Positions 1-8,386 are shown, numbered from the stretch's first letter. The stretch is 49,474 nucleotides of DNA from Weeksella massiliensis (GCA_000751595.1 CCMH01000010.1:1-49474); one strand, 5' to 3'. Notes: generated by a model not told the origin, from the sequence alone. Numbers and translations are program-made.

Positions 1-25
1 CTTACTTTTCTGGAATATCTGAATT

Positions 26-107
26 CCATCCATCAATCAACAATCAACAATCAATCAATCCATCAATCAATCCATCAATCCATCCATCAATCAAACCATC
101 AATCAAC
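26..107. repeat. CATC/AATC tetranucleotide tandem repeat
   Basis: About 80 bp made almost only of CATC, AATC and AAC units in irregular order. The plus strand has no stop codon inside the array. It lies about 230 bp upstream of the first sigma-factor gene, with no recognisable gene between. It has no spacer structure and is not a CRISPR. Length may vary between isolates, but a regulatory effect is only a possibility. Confidence 0.8.
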
Positions 108-125
108 ACTTTCTTAACTAAATCA

Positions 126-196
126 GTTCTGTGCTTCATCCTACCGAAATAAAACAGAATGTAATTCATCCTACCGATAACTTTATTATCCTACCA
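126..196. repeat. Cluster of three TCCTACC-motif copies
   Basis: Three copies of the window's dispersed motif lie in a row: ATCCTACCGA at 138-147, the same at 168-177, and ATCCTACCA at 188-196. The first copy is extended. Read on the minus strand it is GGTAGGATGAA, three bases, then CAGAAC (to position 126), like the copies near 13646, 37286 and 41073. Confidence 0.75.
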
Positions 197-323
197 ATAA
201 AAACTAATAAAGTATGTATTTCTTCTTACTGAGAATTTATTTAGAGGAAGATTTAACTTGTTATTGTTTTGTTATTTTTTCTTTGTAGAAAGAAGAAAGG
301 ATGGTTTTATGAGGGTTTTGATT

Positions 324-331
324 TACATTTG
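324..331 (+). promoter_or_regulatory. Putative -7 element for the ECF sigma gene
   Basis: TACATTTG matches the Bacteroidota -7 consensus TAnnTTTG. The -33 position carries ATG (301-303, spacer 20) instead of TTG, so the promoter is imperfect. The start point would fall near 337, only a few bases before the TTG start codon at 341. Confidence 0.4.
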
Positions 332-340
332 TAGTTAAGA

Positions 341-841
341 TTGTTCGATTTGGATTTTAATACGTTTGTAAAAGAATATCATCAGAGAGTGTATTGGCAG
401 GTGCGTCGCATGGTGTATAACCATGAGGATACAAATGATTTGGTACAAGATATTTTTGTGAAAGTGTATACAAATTTTGAGCAGTTTCGGGGTGATGCAA
501 AGCTTTCTTCTTGGGTGTATAGGATTGCGTACAATGAAACGATTAATTTCTTGAAAAAGCAAGCGAAAGAGCGTACGTTATCGCTAGATGAGTTGGCGAT
601 GGATGCGATAGATCATTTGAAAGATGATATTTATTTTGATGGTGATGAGTCGGAAATTTTATTGCAAAAAGCCATTGCGCATTTGCCCGAAAAACAACGT
701 TTAGTTTTTCTGTATAAATATTATGATGAACTAAAATATGATGAAATCGCAGAGATTTTAGGGGGAAGTGTAGGCAGCTTGAAAGCCTCTTATCATCATG
801 CTGTGAATAAAATAAAAGACTTTATTTATCAACAACATTAA
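341..841 (+). CDS. RNA polymerase sigma-70 factor, ECF type
   Basis: A 166-residue extracytoplasmic-function sigma factor. Region 2 spans about residues 8-75 (NDLVQDIFVKVY, then LSSWVYRIAYNETINFLKK) and region 4 about residues 105-160 (LPEKQRLVFLYKYYDELKYDEIAEILGGSVGSLK), typical of ECF proteins that direct RNA polymerase to a small regulon. The start is a TTG: an in-frame TAG lies at 332-334, and the next ATG (codon 24) would cut into region 2. The gene is followed after 24 bp by a small membrane protein with the look of an anti-sigma partner. The target promoters are unknown. Confidence 0.88.
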   Translation: MFDLDFNTFVKEYHQRVYWQVRRMVYNHEDTNDLVQDIFVKVYTNFEQFRGDAKLSSWVYRIAYNETINFLKKQAKERTLSLDELAMDAIDHLKDDIYFDGDESEILLQKAIAHLPEKQRLVFLYKYYDELKYDEIAEILGGSVGSLKASYHHAVNKIKDFIYQQH

Positions 842-865
842 ACCTTTTTTATCTTCTCTTGTCTT

Positions 866-1210
866 ATGTATATGAAAGATTTGAAACCAACTAATCCATA
901 TCGTGTTCCAGAAAACTATTTTGATGATTTGGAGCAATCTATTCTAGAGGCTAATCAACCAACGAAAAAAAGAAAACTTTCTTTGGGGCCATGGCTGGTA
1001 GCAGCAAGTGTGCTTTTGTTGGCAGTCGCTTTTTATTTCACTTTGTACCAAAATAATTCCTCTTTCGTTAATGCGAAAAAAGAAGAATTGGTATACAACC
1101 GTTTGTTCGATTTGTTTATTGTAGAAGATTATAAAAACAAACCGAATGAAATGGAAAATGAAAAATTACAAGAGTTTTACTCAGATGATTTGTTGGTGGT
1201 AATGGATTAA
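866..1210 (+). CDS. Small single-pass membrane protein, candidate anti-sigma partner
   Basis: A 114-residue protein. A cytoplasmic N-terminus carries NPYRVPENYFDDLE, a motif often seen in small Bacteroidota proteins encoded beside ECF sigma genes. A lysine/arginine-rich stretch is followed by one transmembrane helix at about residues 42-60 (WLVAASVLLLAVAFYFTLY) and a short acidic C-terminal domain. It lies 24 bp after the sigma gene on the same strand, so co-transcription is likely. An anti-sigma role is inferred from context and topology only; there is no zinc-finger signature. A second ATG two codons in (872) is an alternative start. Confidence 0.7.
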   Translation: MYMKDLKPTNPYRVPENYFDDLEQSILEANQPTKKRKLSLGPWLVAASVLLLAVAFYFTLYQNNSSFVNAKKEELVYNRLFDLFIVEDYKNKPNEMENEKLQEFYSDDLLVVMD

Positions 1211-1214
1211 TGCT

Positions 1215-1508
1215 CTAAACGATTTCTGCAGAAATACCTCTATTCAAAAGCTCTTCGCAACGTGGTTTCAAGAATGTATATTCACCAGTAAGCACATCGC
1301 ATTTTCCTTTATAATGAATAATAATTGTGCATTGTTCTGCTTGTTCAGGGGTATGATCGCAAACATCGATTAGGGATTCGATAACCCAATCGAACGTATT
1401 GACATCATCGTTATGAACAATGATTTGATTTTGTTCTTTTTCTTTGGTTAAGACCTCAATATCCGTTTCTGGACTGGTTTCGATAAGAGGTTTTACGTTA
1501 AAATACAT
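1215..1508 (-). CDS. clpS: ATP-dependent Clp protease adaptor ClpS
   Basis: A 97-residue adaptor that binds the N-domain of ClpA/ClpC-type unfoldases and delivers N-degron substrates to ClpP. The family signature HNDDVNTFDWVI and the following helix QAEQCTIIIHYKGKC are clear. The start at 1508 (MYFNVKP) gives the usual ClpS length; a longer frame to 1568 would run into prmA. It begins 4 bp after the prmA stop and ends 4 bp from the convergent membrane-protein gene. It is the last gene of the minus-strand operon that starts at 5962. Confidence 0.93.
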   Translation of the reverse strand: MYFNVKPLIETSPETDIEVLTKEKEQNQIIVHNDDVNTFDWVIESLIDVCDHTPEQAEQCTIIIHYKGKCDVLTGEYTFLKPRCEELLNRGISAEIV

Positions 1509-1512
1509 GGTA

Positions 1513-2343
1513 TTAGTTTTTGATAAAATGTAAAGCAATCCACTCGTTACGTTGTTTTTTCGACACAAATTTCAGACCATTTTCTACACAAGTCGCTAAA
1601 ATATCATCGAAATCAATATCCAATAAACCACTTAAATATAAATCGCCGTCTTTTTCCAAGACTTCGCTATATTTTGGCATATCTTTTATCAAGATATTTT
1701 TATTGATATTGGCAAAGATAGCATCAAAATGCTTTCTACCCAAAAGAGAAGAATCTCCCATTTTGGCATCGATACTCACTAGATTTTTTTTGGCATTTTC
1801 GAGCGAATTTTCCACCGCCCATTCATCAATATCAATAGCTTCGGCATAGTTTGCGCCTTTTTTCATCGCTAAAATTGCAAGAATCGACGTTCCACAACCC
1901 ATATCGAGAATATCTTTACCTTCGAAATCATTTTCTAGAATATAATCCACCATCAAATGGGTAGTTTCGTGATGTCCGGTTCCGAAAGACATTTTCGGAG
2001 TAATAATAATTTCGTACGGATAATTTTCTTCGGTAGGATGAAAATCTGCACGGATAATGCATTGATCATTAACACGAATAGGATCGAAGTTTTTCTCCCA
2101 TTCGGCATTCCAATTTTGTTGCTCAATTTCTTGTCGAATATATTGAATACTAGCATCGCTTATCGTCCCTACAATAGCTTTCACAGCTTCTTCGTCATCC
2201 GCTTCTTTTGGGATATATGCCTGAAAACCTAAGTCGTTTTCTACAAAACTCTCAAAAGGCAATTCGGCAATCATGGCGATCGTAATTTCGGTCCAAGGAT
2301 TTCTGGGTTCTATTGTAAAAGTATATTCGTTATAATTGGTCAT
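1513..2343 (-). CDS. prmA: Ribosomal protein L11 methyltransferase
   Basis: A 276-residue SAM-dependent methyltransferase that methylates ribosomal protein L11. The Rossmann motif I is DMGCGTSILAILAMKKGA, with the typical upstream motif FGTGHHETT (about residues 125-135) and an acidic post-I loop (AIDIDEWAV). The start at 2343 (MTNYNEYTF) was chosen because the family begins at this point; a nine-codon extension to 2370 is possible but adds nothing recognisable. It is 76 bp downstream of tpiA and 4 bp upstream of clpS. Confidence 0.93.
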   Translation of the reverse strand: MTNYNEYTFTIEPRNPWTEITIAMIAELPFESFVENDLGFQAYIPKEADDEEAVKAIVGTISDASIQYIRQEIEQQNWNAEWEKNFDPIRVNDQCIIRADFHPTEENYPYEIIITPKMSFGTGHHETTHLMVDYILENDFEGKDILDMGCGTSILAILAMKKGANYAEAIDIDEWAVENSLENAKKNLVSIDAKMGDSSLLGRKHFDAIFANINKNILIKDMPKYSEVLEKDGDLYLSGLLDIDFDDILATCVENGLKFVSKKQRNEWIALHFIKN

Positions 2344-2419
2344 AAAAAAATGATCTAAAAAGCTCGACAAAGTTACGGCAAGTTTTTAGACCATTCTTCA
2401 TATTTTTCTACATTTCGTA

Positions 2420-3178
2420 TTATTGTGCCGCCATAATGATTTGGGTAAATTCTTCTAACTGCAAAGAGGCACCTCCGACCAAACCACCATCGATGTCATT
2501 TTGTGCAAATAAATTTTCAGCATTCCCAGCATTCACGCTACCTCCGTATAAAATAGGCGTTGTATTCGCGATCTCTGATCCGAAGTTTTTCTCCAATACT
2601 TCTCGTACAAAGGCATGCATTTCTTGGGCTTGTTCTGGGCTCGCTGTTTTTCCGGTTCCGATCGCCCAAACTGGTTCATAAGCCAAAATCAATTTGTTGA
2701 GATTTTCTTTTTCTTGTTTAGCCAAAACATCGAGAAGTTGTTTTTCAACTACTTCGAAATGTGTATTTTGTTCGCGTTGTTCTAAATTCTCTCCGAAACA
2801 AAAGATAGGATAAATCTGGTGTGCAAAAGCTTGTTTCATTTTCTGATCCAAGATTTCGGCATCTTCGTGTTGATACGTTCTTCTTTCAGAATGTCCGATA
2901 AGGCTAAAATCTAAGCCAATAGAATCGAGTTGTTCGGCAGAAACATCACCGGTATAGGCACCTTTTTCGTGTGCAGAAAGATCTTGTGCCGCAATCTTCA
3001 AGAATTGTTCATCTACGTTTTCTAGCAAGGTTGGCAAATAAATAGAAGTCGGAGCAATGATAATTTCTGCTTCGGGATGATTATCGGCTATCCAACCATT
3101 CAGATCAATTGCTAATTGTAGGGCTTCTTCCAATTTCAGATTCATCTTCCAATTTCCAGCAACAATTTTTTTTCTCAT
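2420..3178 (-). CDS. tpiA: Triosephosphate isomerase
   Basis: A 252-residue TIM-barrel enzyme interconverting dihydroxyacetone phosphate and glyceraldehyde 3-phosphate. Visible active-site pieces are GNWKMN near the N-terminus (Asn and Lys), GHSERR (catalytic His about residue 97), YEPVWAIGTGKTA (catalytic Glu and loop 6) and the phosphate-binding LYGGSV. Length is normal. It lies 35 bp after the permease stop in the same operon; this DUF1599/DoxX/tpiA/prmA/clpS arrangement is common in Flavobacteriia. Confidence 0.97.
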   Translation of the reverse strand: MRKKIVAGNWKMNLKLEEALQLAIDLNGWIADNHPEAEIIIAPTSIYLPTLLENVDEQFLKIAAQDLSAHEKGAYTGDVSAEQLDSIGLDFSLIGHSERRTYQHEDAEILDQKMKQAFAHQIYPIFCFGENLEQREQNTHFEVVEKQLLDVLAKQEKENLNKLILAYEPVWAIGTGKTASPEQAQEMHAFVREVLEKNFGSEIANTTPILYGGSVNAGNAENLFAQNDIDGGLVGGASLQLEEFTQIIMAAQ

Positions 3179-3213
3179 GTTTCTATATGTTTAGTTTGTT
3201 TTGATATATTTTT

Positions 3214-4296
3214 TTAATTAATTCTAACGCGTGGATCCAAGATTCCGTATACAAAATCGATAATAATATTAATGATGATAAACATTACGGCAATTGTGAG
3301 AACAGTTCCCATTACGATGGGTAAATCGAGGGCATTGAGTGCATTAACAATTTCTTTGCCCAAGCCATTCCAACCAAAAATAAATTCGACAAAAACCGAT
3401 CCGGCTAACATCGATGCAAACCATCCCGAAATCGCTGTAACTACAGGGTTCATCGCATTTCGTATTGCATGCTTCATGATCACCATTTTTTTCGTTAGTC
3501 CTTTGGCATAAGCCGTTCGGATATAATCTTGATTCAATACTTCTAACAACGAATTTCGGGTCAATTGACAAAAAACAGCCAACGGACGAGAGCCTAAGGT
3601 AAGAGCAGGAAGTATAAGGTTTTTCAGTACCAAATGGGTTCCTTCGCCCATATCATCTACTTCATACAAGCTCCCAATCATATTGAGTCCGGTAATCGAA
3701 TGCAGTAAAAATGCAAAGATGTAAGCCATCAAGATTGCCGAAAAAAACGAAGGAATACTCATCCCAAAACTCGTAACAACCAGCAAAACTCGATCGATCC
3801 ATTGGTCTTTGTAGAGTGCTGCAATTATCCCCAAGCCAACGCCTAAAAAAGTAGCAATAATAATCGATGCAATGGCTAAAATAATGGTGTTGGGCAAGGT
3901 CTCGGCAATGATGCTGTTGACGGTTTTTCCTTGTTTCTGAAAAGAAGTTCGTAAATAAGGAGTTTTCAATACAAGGCTTTTATCTCCGAAACGAATAAGT
4001 GTTTGATACGAATATTTCCCACTACTCAAAGCAGTATAATCGGTGCTATTTTCTTGGTTTTGATGCAAAGAAATTGGCGATAAATCATTGAGGTAATACG
4101 CGTATTGTTTCCATAAAGGTTGGTCGAGTCCAAGATTTTTTCGGATCATCGCCAATTGTTCCGGATCTTCTTTTTGGTCGAGCATCATCCGAGCAGGATC
4201 GCCGGGTAATACCGTAAAAAGAAAAAATACAACCGTAATTACTCCCCACAAGGTGAGCAATCCATACACTAATTTCTGTAGCAAATAGCGAATCAT
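3214..4296 (-). CDS. ABC transporter permease, OppB/DppB family (orphan)
   Basis: A 360-residue inner-membrane permease of the peptide/nickel transporter class. It starts MIRYLLQKLVYGLLTLWG (first helix), followed by a periplasmic segment of about 120 residues, longer than usual. Five further helices carry the EAA-type loop in the region NQDYIRTAYAKGLTKK. The ATG overlaps the upstream stop by four bases (ATGA), implying translational coupling. No second permease, ATPase or binding protein of this class is in the window, so the substrate is unknown. The longer frame to 4434 would overlap the upstream gene by 140 bp and was rejected. Confidence 0.88.
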   Translation of the reverse strand: MIRYLLQKLVYGLLTLWGVITVVFFLFTVLPGDPARMMLDQKEDPEQLAMIRKNLGLDQPLWKQYAYYLNDLSPISLHQNQENSTDYTALSSGKYSYQTLIRFGDKSLVLKTPYLRTSFQKQGKTVNSIIAETLPNTIILAIASIIIATFLGVGLGIIAALYKDQWIDRVLLVVTSFGMSIPSFFSAILMAYIFAFLLHSITGLNMIGSLYEVDDMGEGTHLVLKNLILPALTLGSRPLAVFCQLTRNSLLEVLNQDYIRTAYAKGLTKKMVIMKHAIRNAMNPVVTAISGWFASMLAGSVFVEFIFGWNGLGKEIVNALNALDLPIVMGTVLTIAVMFIIINIIIDFVYGILDPRVRIN

Positions 4297-5417
4297 AACA
4301 AGTCGCTTAATAATTGTTCTATGCTTGGCAAATCGTTGAAATGATATTTTGATTTCACCACACCATTGCTCAAAGTCATGATTCCAGGATTGCTTCTTGT
4401 CATGGTTTTGAGAACGATCTGATCGACCAAACAAACCGGTTGAGTAAGTTTTTCGATCGGATTATTGCTCAAGATCGCAAATGGAATATTGTGTGCATGT
4501 GCTTCGTGGGCAATTCGCTCGATAGCTAATCTTTTCTTTGTGGCAATTTCATGAGCAAACGGAACAATAATAAAAATTACTTTGGGCTGATTGAGATAAT
4601 ATTCTGTTTTATCTTCTCCTGAACAATCCAACGAAAAATCTTTTATTGCGGGTTCGTATCCTTTATAAACTAATCGAGATTCTGTAAGATCCGACTGAAT
4701 TTCCCAAGGCGTACCTTCTTTATACCATTTGTCATTGTTCACATATTCTGTGTCGTTGATCTGAACTGTCTTCCCGTCTTCTTTATTTTTTAGTGTGAAA
4801 ATTGTTTCATAAACCGAAGGTTTTTTGCCTAATTCTTCGGCCGATTTCATTTCTTCTTTCAGATCTTTTCCGACAGCGTAAGCTCTAAAATCAATAATTG
4901 GCGAGCGTTCTATTCCCAAAAATGCAACATACGATGACAAAAGTAATCCTATGGCAAGTAGGAGATAATTTGTTTTAGGTTTGAATAATGGTTGGATGAA
5001 TCGATGTCCGAAAAGAATTATTAAAATCAAAACCGTTAACACCACATCTTTGATAAAAGACGTCCAAGGTTCTAATTTCAGCGCATCACCAAAACAACCA
5101 CAATCGGTAACTTTGTTGAAATAAGCCGAATAAAACGTAAGGAAAGTGAAAAAAGAAATCACAGCTAGTAATGCCCAAGCCGTAAATTTTCTAGCGATTC
5201 CTAAAAGCAACATCAGTCCTAAACCGATTTCGAGCAAGGTAACGAGAACCGCAATCGGAAGGTGAAAATCCATTAAACCTGCAAGATTGAGAACGCTCGG
5301 AGAGAAATATTCTTCGAGTTTATACCCCATCCCAATAGGATCAATAATTTTTACAAATCCAGAAATTATGAATAAAACTCCGACCAAAAGGCGACAAATT
5401 TGTACTAAAACTCTCAT
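4293..5417 (-). CDS. DoxX/MauE-type membrane protein with C-terminal soluble domain
   Basis: A 374-residue protein (BT_3928-like). The first half has about five transmembrane helices in a DoxX/MauE arrangement with the motif TDCGCFGDALKLEPW. The second half is a soluble domain (from about residue 175) with a thioredoxin-like pattern of strands (VIFIIVPFA, IPFAILSN, NPGIMTLSNG) but no CXXC pair. A redox-linked role fits the family but is inferred. It overlaps both neighbours by four bases (ATGA), so it is translated with the DUF1599 gene and the permease. Confidence 0.8.
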   Translation of the reverse strand: MRVLVQICRLLVGVLFIISGFVKIIDPIGMGYKLEEYFSPSVLNLAGLMDFHLPIAVLVTLLEIGLGLMLLLGIARKFTAWALLAVISFFTFLTFYSAYFNKVTDCGCFGDALKLEPWTSFIKDVVLTVLILIILFGHRFIQPLFKPKTNYLLLAIGLLLSSYVAFLGIERSPIIDFRAYAVGKDLKEEMKSAEELGKKPSVYETIFTLKNKEDGKTVQINDTEYVNNDKWYKEGTPWEIQSDLTESRLVYKGYEPAIKDFSLDCSGEDKTEYYLNQPKVIFIIVPFAHEIATKKRLAIERIAHEAHAHNIPFAILSNNPIEKLTQPVCLVDQIVLKTMTRSNPGIMTLSNGVVKSKYHFNDLPSIEQLLSDLL

Positions 5418-5962
5418 GCTGTTTTGTTTTCGTTGATTAATATTAACGCAAAGATCGAATAATTTACCATATCGAGATAATTGGCATCTAAACCTTCAGA
5501 AACCAATGTTTTGCCTTGATTATCTTCGATTTGTTTGATGCGAAGAACTTTCTGAAAAATCAGATCGGTAATCGAACTGATTCGTAAATCGCGCCAAGCT
5601 TCTCCATAATCATGGTTTTTGTTCATCATCAAATCAAAAGCTTCTTGCGCCATTTTATCGTAATATTCTAAGGCTTGTTCTACCGAAAGGTCGGGTTTAT
5701 TAACCACGCCCAACTCTAATTGGATCAGCGAAATCAGCGAATAGTTAATAATCCCAATAAATTCTTCTTCTTCGCCTTCGGCAATTTTCTGTTCGCCTTG
5801 GGTCTGAAGGGTTCTTATTCGATTGGTTTTGATATAAATTTGATCGGTAAGCGATGGCAAACGCATTACGCGCCAAGCACTTCCGTAATCTTGTAATTTA
5901 TTCTGAAACAATTCTCGACAATTAGCAAGGATCGTTTGAAATTGGTTTGCTGTATTTTTCAT
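5414..5962 (-). CDS. DUF1599 protein with internal duplication
   Basis: A 182-residue protein made of two copies of the same unit: NKLQDYGSAWRVMRLPSLTDQ (about residues 21-41) and NKNHDYGEAWRDLRISSITD (about 113-132). Each is followed by a matching helix (RIRTLQ, RIKQIE). This is the DUF1599 family, also called nucleotide-modification-associated domain 1; its biochemical role is not established. First gene of the minus-strand operon; its promoter is shared back-to-back with folP in a 57 bp gap. Confidence 0.85.
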   Translation of the reverse strand: MKNTANQFQTILANCRELFQNKLQDYGSAWRVMRLPSLTDQIYIKTNRIRTLQTQGEQKIAEGEEEEFIGIINYSLISLIQLELGVVNKPDLSVEQALEYYDKMAQEAFDLMMNKNHDYGEAWRDLRISSITDLIFQKVLRIKQIEDNQGKTLVSEGLDANYLDMVNYSIFALILINENKTA

Positions 5963-5978
5963 AAATTCGTTTCAAATT

Positions 5979-5986
5979 CAAAAATA
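5979..5986 (-). promoter_or_regulatory. Putative -7 element for the DUF1599-clpS operon
   Basis: TATTTTTG on the minus strand matches TAnnTTTG exactly, 16 bp before the start codon at 5962. The upstream -33 position shows TTA rather than TTG. Confidence 0.45.
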
Positions 5987-6019
5987 AACGAAATTCGTTA
6001 ATTAACCCGAAAAGATAAC

Positions 6020-6844
6020 ATGACAATTAACTGCAAAGGCGTTTTAGTTGATCTTTCTACGCCAAAAGTGATGGGAATTCTGAATGTCACACCCGATTCT
6101 TTCTATCAAAACGGACGAACACCTGATCTTGATTCGTTGTTGAGGAAAGCCGAAAAACATCTGATCGAAGGAGCGACTTTTTTGGATCTTGGTGGTTATT
6201 CTACGCAACCCGGCGCAAAAGAGGTTTCGGTAGAAGAGGAGTTGGGTCGGATAATTCCGGCAGTGGAAACTTTGCAAAAATATTTTCCTGATGCTTTGCT
6301 TTCTATTGATACATTTCGCAGTGAGGTTGCACAAAAATCTATCGAAGCAGGTGCGCAGATGATCAACGATGTTTCGGGCGGTACGTTGGACGAGCAAATG
6401 TTTTCGACCATCGGTCAATTGCAGGTTCCGTATATTTTGATGCATATGAAAGCGACTCCGCAAACCATGCACATTAACCCACAATATGATGATGTGGTAA
6501 CCGAAGTAAATCAGTTTTTGTTAGAAAGAGTTCAACAATTGCAGAGGCTGAAAGTAAAAGATATTATTTTGGATCCTGGTTTTGGTTTTGCCAAAACCCT
6601 CGAACACAATTATCAATTATTGGATAAAATGCAACTGATAGGTTTTGAAGAGTTCCCGATTTTAGTGGGCGTTTCTAGAAAATCGATGGTCTATAAATTA
6701 CTTAACATTACGGCAGAAGAATCACTAAATGCGACGAATGCTGTGCATATGATTGCACTACAAAAAGGTGCTAAAATCCTTCGTGTTCACGATGTGAAAG
6801 AAGCCCAACAAGCGATTGAAATTCACCAAATGTTGGGCAAATAA
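6020..6844 (+). CDS. folP: Dihydropteroate synthase
   Basis: A 274-residue folate-pathway enzyme joining p-aminobenzoate to 6-hydroxymethyl-dihydropterin pyrophosphate, the target of sulfonamides. Motifs: MGILNVTPDSF (residues 18-28), DLGGYSTQPGA, LSIDTFRSEVA, INDVSGG, LDPGFGFAKTLEHN and VGVSRKSM. In the second motif the usual DIGGxSTRPG reads DLGGYSTQPG, with Gln for Arg; other family members also vary there. Divergent from the DUF1599 gene; its stop lies 2 bp from the stop of the convergent unknown gene. Confidence 0.96.
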   Translation: MTINCKGVLVDLSTPKVMGILNVTPDSFYQNGRTPDLDSLLRKAEKHLIEGATFLDLGGYSTQPGAKEVSVEEELGRIIPAVETLQKYFPDALLSIDTFRSEVAQKSIEAGAQMINDVSGGTLDEQMFSTIGQLQVPYILMHMKATPQTMHINPQYDDVVTEVNQFLLERVQQLQRLKVKDIILDPGFGFAKTLEHNYQLLDKMQLIGFEEFPILVGVSRKSMVYKLLNITAEESLNATNAVHMIALQKGAKILRVHDVKEAQQAIEIHQMLGK

Positions 6845-6846
6845 AA

Positions 6847-7257
6847 TTATTTTTTGCCTAAAGCATGTTCGTAAGCATCCAGAACTTCGTCGACATCAGA
6901 GCTTACATGCCACACACCGTTGACTAATTCTAATATGATTTCGTTATCGTAAAGATTTTCATCATCGGTAAGAAGATTTATTTTTTCTAAATCTCGATTT
7001 CCGACAATTATTGCATGCGTAAGATCAATTAATCGATCATTTACAGCAATTAAATTCTCAAAAGTCAATAATAAACCATCTTTTTCTTCGATTAATTGAT
7101 GCAAACTAAAAATCGTAAATTCTTCCGAATCGGTTTCACCATCCAACCAAATTATTCGCCAATGGAACTGATCGGGCGTTGGAATCGGACGGGTAAGCTC
7201 GAAAATATCGAGATAAGCATCGTTTGGTAATCGACTATTGATTTGGAAATCGGCCAT
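6847..7257 (-). CDS. Hypothetical acidic protein, unrecognised
   Basis: A 136-residue soluble protein with no signal peptide or transmembrane segment and no family I recognise. It is strongly acidic (for example LLTDDENLYDNEIILELV) and predicted mixed alpha/beta. Start ATG at 7257. It lies between convergent folP (2 bp away) and asnA (82 bp upstream of its start), read in the same direction as asnA. An asnA terminator between them is not obvious, so it may be partly co-transcribed with asnA. Confidence 0.65.
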   Translation of the reverse strand: MADFQINSRLPNDAYLDIFELTRPIPTPDQFHWRIIWLDGETDSEEFTIFSLHQLIEEKDGLLLTFENLIAVNDRLIDLTHAIIVGNRDLEKINLLTDDENLYDNEIILELVNGVWHVSSDVDEVLDAYEHALGKK

Positions 7258-7339
7258 GTTATATATTTTTTACAAAGGTAGAAAACGATTTTTTCTTCTT
7301 TCTATAGATTTTTGTTTTTTCGAAAAGTTTAGGAATTTA

Positions 7340-8347
7340 TTAACCCAACAAATGAATATTCTTTTGATGCAATTCGTTTCTTTTTTCCTCGTCCCAAACA
7401 CTGATTTGTACCTGACCAATATGGGCTAATTTCAGCATGAAAAGGCAAATTCTCGATTGTCCGATTCCGCCACCAATCGATTGTGGAATTTTTTCATTTA
7501 TCAACAATTGATGATAAGAAAGCTGTAAACGATCCTGACAATTTTTCAGTTCCAATTGATGCAGTAAAGCCGTTTTATCGACACGAATGCCCATTGAAGA
7601 AACCTCAAAAGCTTTCTCGAAAATAGGATTCCATAACAAAATATCACCATTAAGGCCTTTGAAACCTGCTTCGTTCAGCGTGCTCCAATCATCATAATCA
7701 GCCGAGCGACCATCATGTGCTTCACCATTACTCAACAAATACCCAATGCCGTACAAAAAAACAGCGCCATATTCTTTGCAAATTGCATTTTCGCGTTCTT
7801 TTGGGGTTTTGGTAGGATATTTCTGCAGCAACTCTTCAGAAGAAATAAAATGAATTTCTTTCGGTAAAATGCTTCGAATGTGCGGATATTTCTCTTCGAC
7901 TGCTTTTTCGGTATTGATCAAAGCTTGGTAAATATTTTTTACGGTTTGTTGAAGATAAGCCAAGGTTCTATTTTCTGGAAGCATAACTTTTTCCCAATCC
8001 CATTGATCAACATAAATCGAATGAATCGGCGAATAATCTTCATCTGGTCGAAGTGCTTTCATATCGGTTATGATTCCTTCTTCTGGTTCGATTTCTAATT
8101 CTTGTAAACGAATTCTTTTCCATTTTGCCAAAGAATGCACCACAACTGCTTTTTTCTCTTGCAATGATTTCACTGGGAAACTCACTGGTCTTTCTACACC
8201 ATTTAGATCATCATTGATGCCGGTGCCATCTAAAACAATCAAAGGTGATGAAATCGAAATCAAGTTCAATTTATTTTTCAATTCAGTGGTAAATGTATCT
8301 TTTACAAAACTTATCGCTTTTTCTCTTTGTAGTAATTTTCTTCCCAT
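7340..8347 (-). CDS. asnA: Aspartate-ammonia ligase (asparagine synthetase A)
   Basis: A 335-residue enzyme making asparagine from aspartate, ammonia and ATP, with the class II aminoacyl-tRNA-synthetase-like fold. Seen: LLQREKAISFVKDTF at the N-terminus, SPLIVLDGTGINDDLNG, FPVKSLQEKKAVVVHSLAKW, HSIYVDQWDWEKV, and the C-terminal PQSIGGGIGQSRICLFML. Length matches the family (about 330). The 5' region has an Asn-rich short ORF and a strong intrinsic terminator 43 nt before the start codon (see those entries), so attenuation by Asn-tRNA supply is predicted. Confidence 0.96.
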   Translation of the reverse strand: MGRKLLQREKAISFVKDTFTTELKNKLNLISISSPLIVLDGTGINDDLNGVERPVSFPVKSLQEKKAVVVHSLAKWKRIRLQELEIEPEEGIITDMKALRPDEDYSPIHSIYVDQWDWEKVMLPENRTLAYLQQTVKNIYQALINTEKAVEEKYPHIRSILPKEIHFISSEELLQKYPTKTPKERENAICKEYGAVFLYGIGYLLSNGEAHDGRSADYDDWSTLNEAGFKGLNGDILLWNPIFEKAFEVSSMGIRVDKTALLHQLELKNCQDRLQLSYHQLLINEKIPQSIGGGIGQSRICLFMLKLAHIGQVQISVWDEEKRNELHQKNIHLLG

Positions 8348-8386
8348 TTTCTTTTATTTTTCAATCGTTTTCTAAAGTTTTTCCAT

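Noticed and set aside
26-196. CATC array and the TCCTACC cluster as a CRISPR array
   Set aside because: No repeat of 25-40 bp with unique spacers of constant length; the units are four bases long or unevenly spaced short motifs.
4297-4434. Extended N-terminus of the OppB-type permease
   Set aside because: It would overlap the DoxX gene by 140 bp in another frame; the ATGA overlap at 4296 is the natural start.
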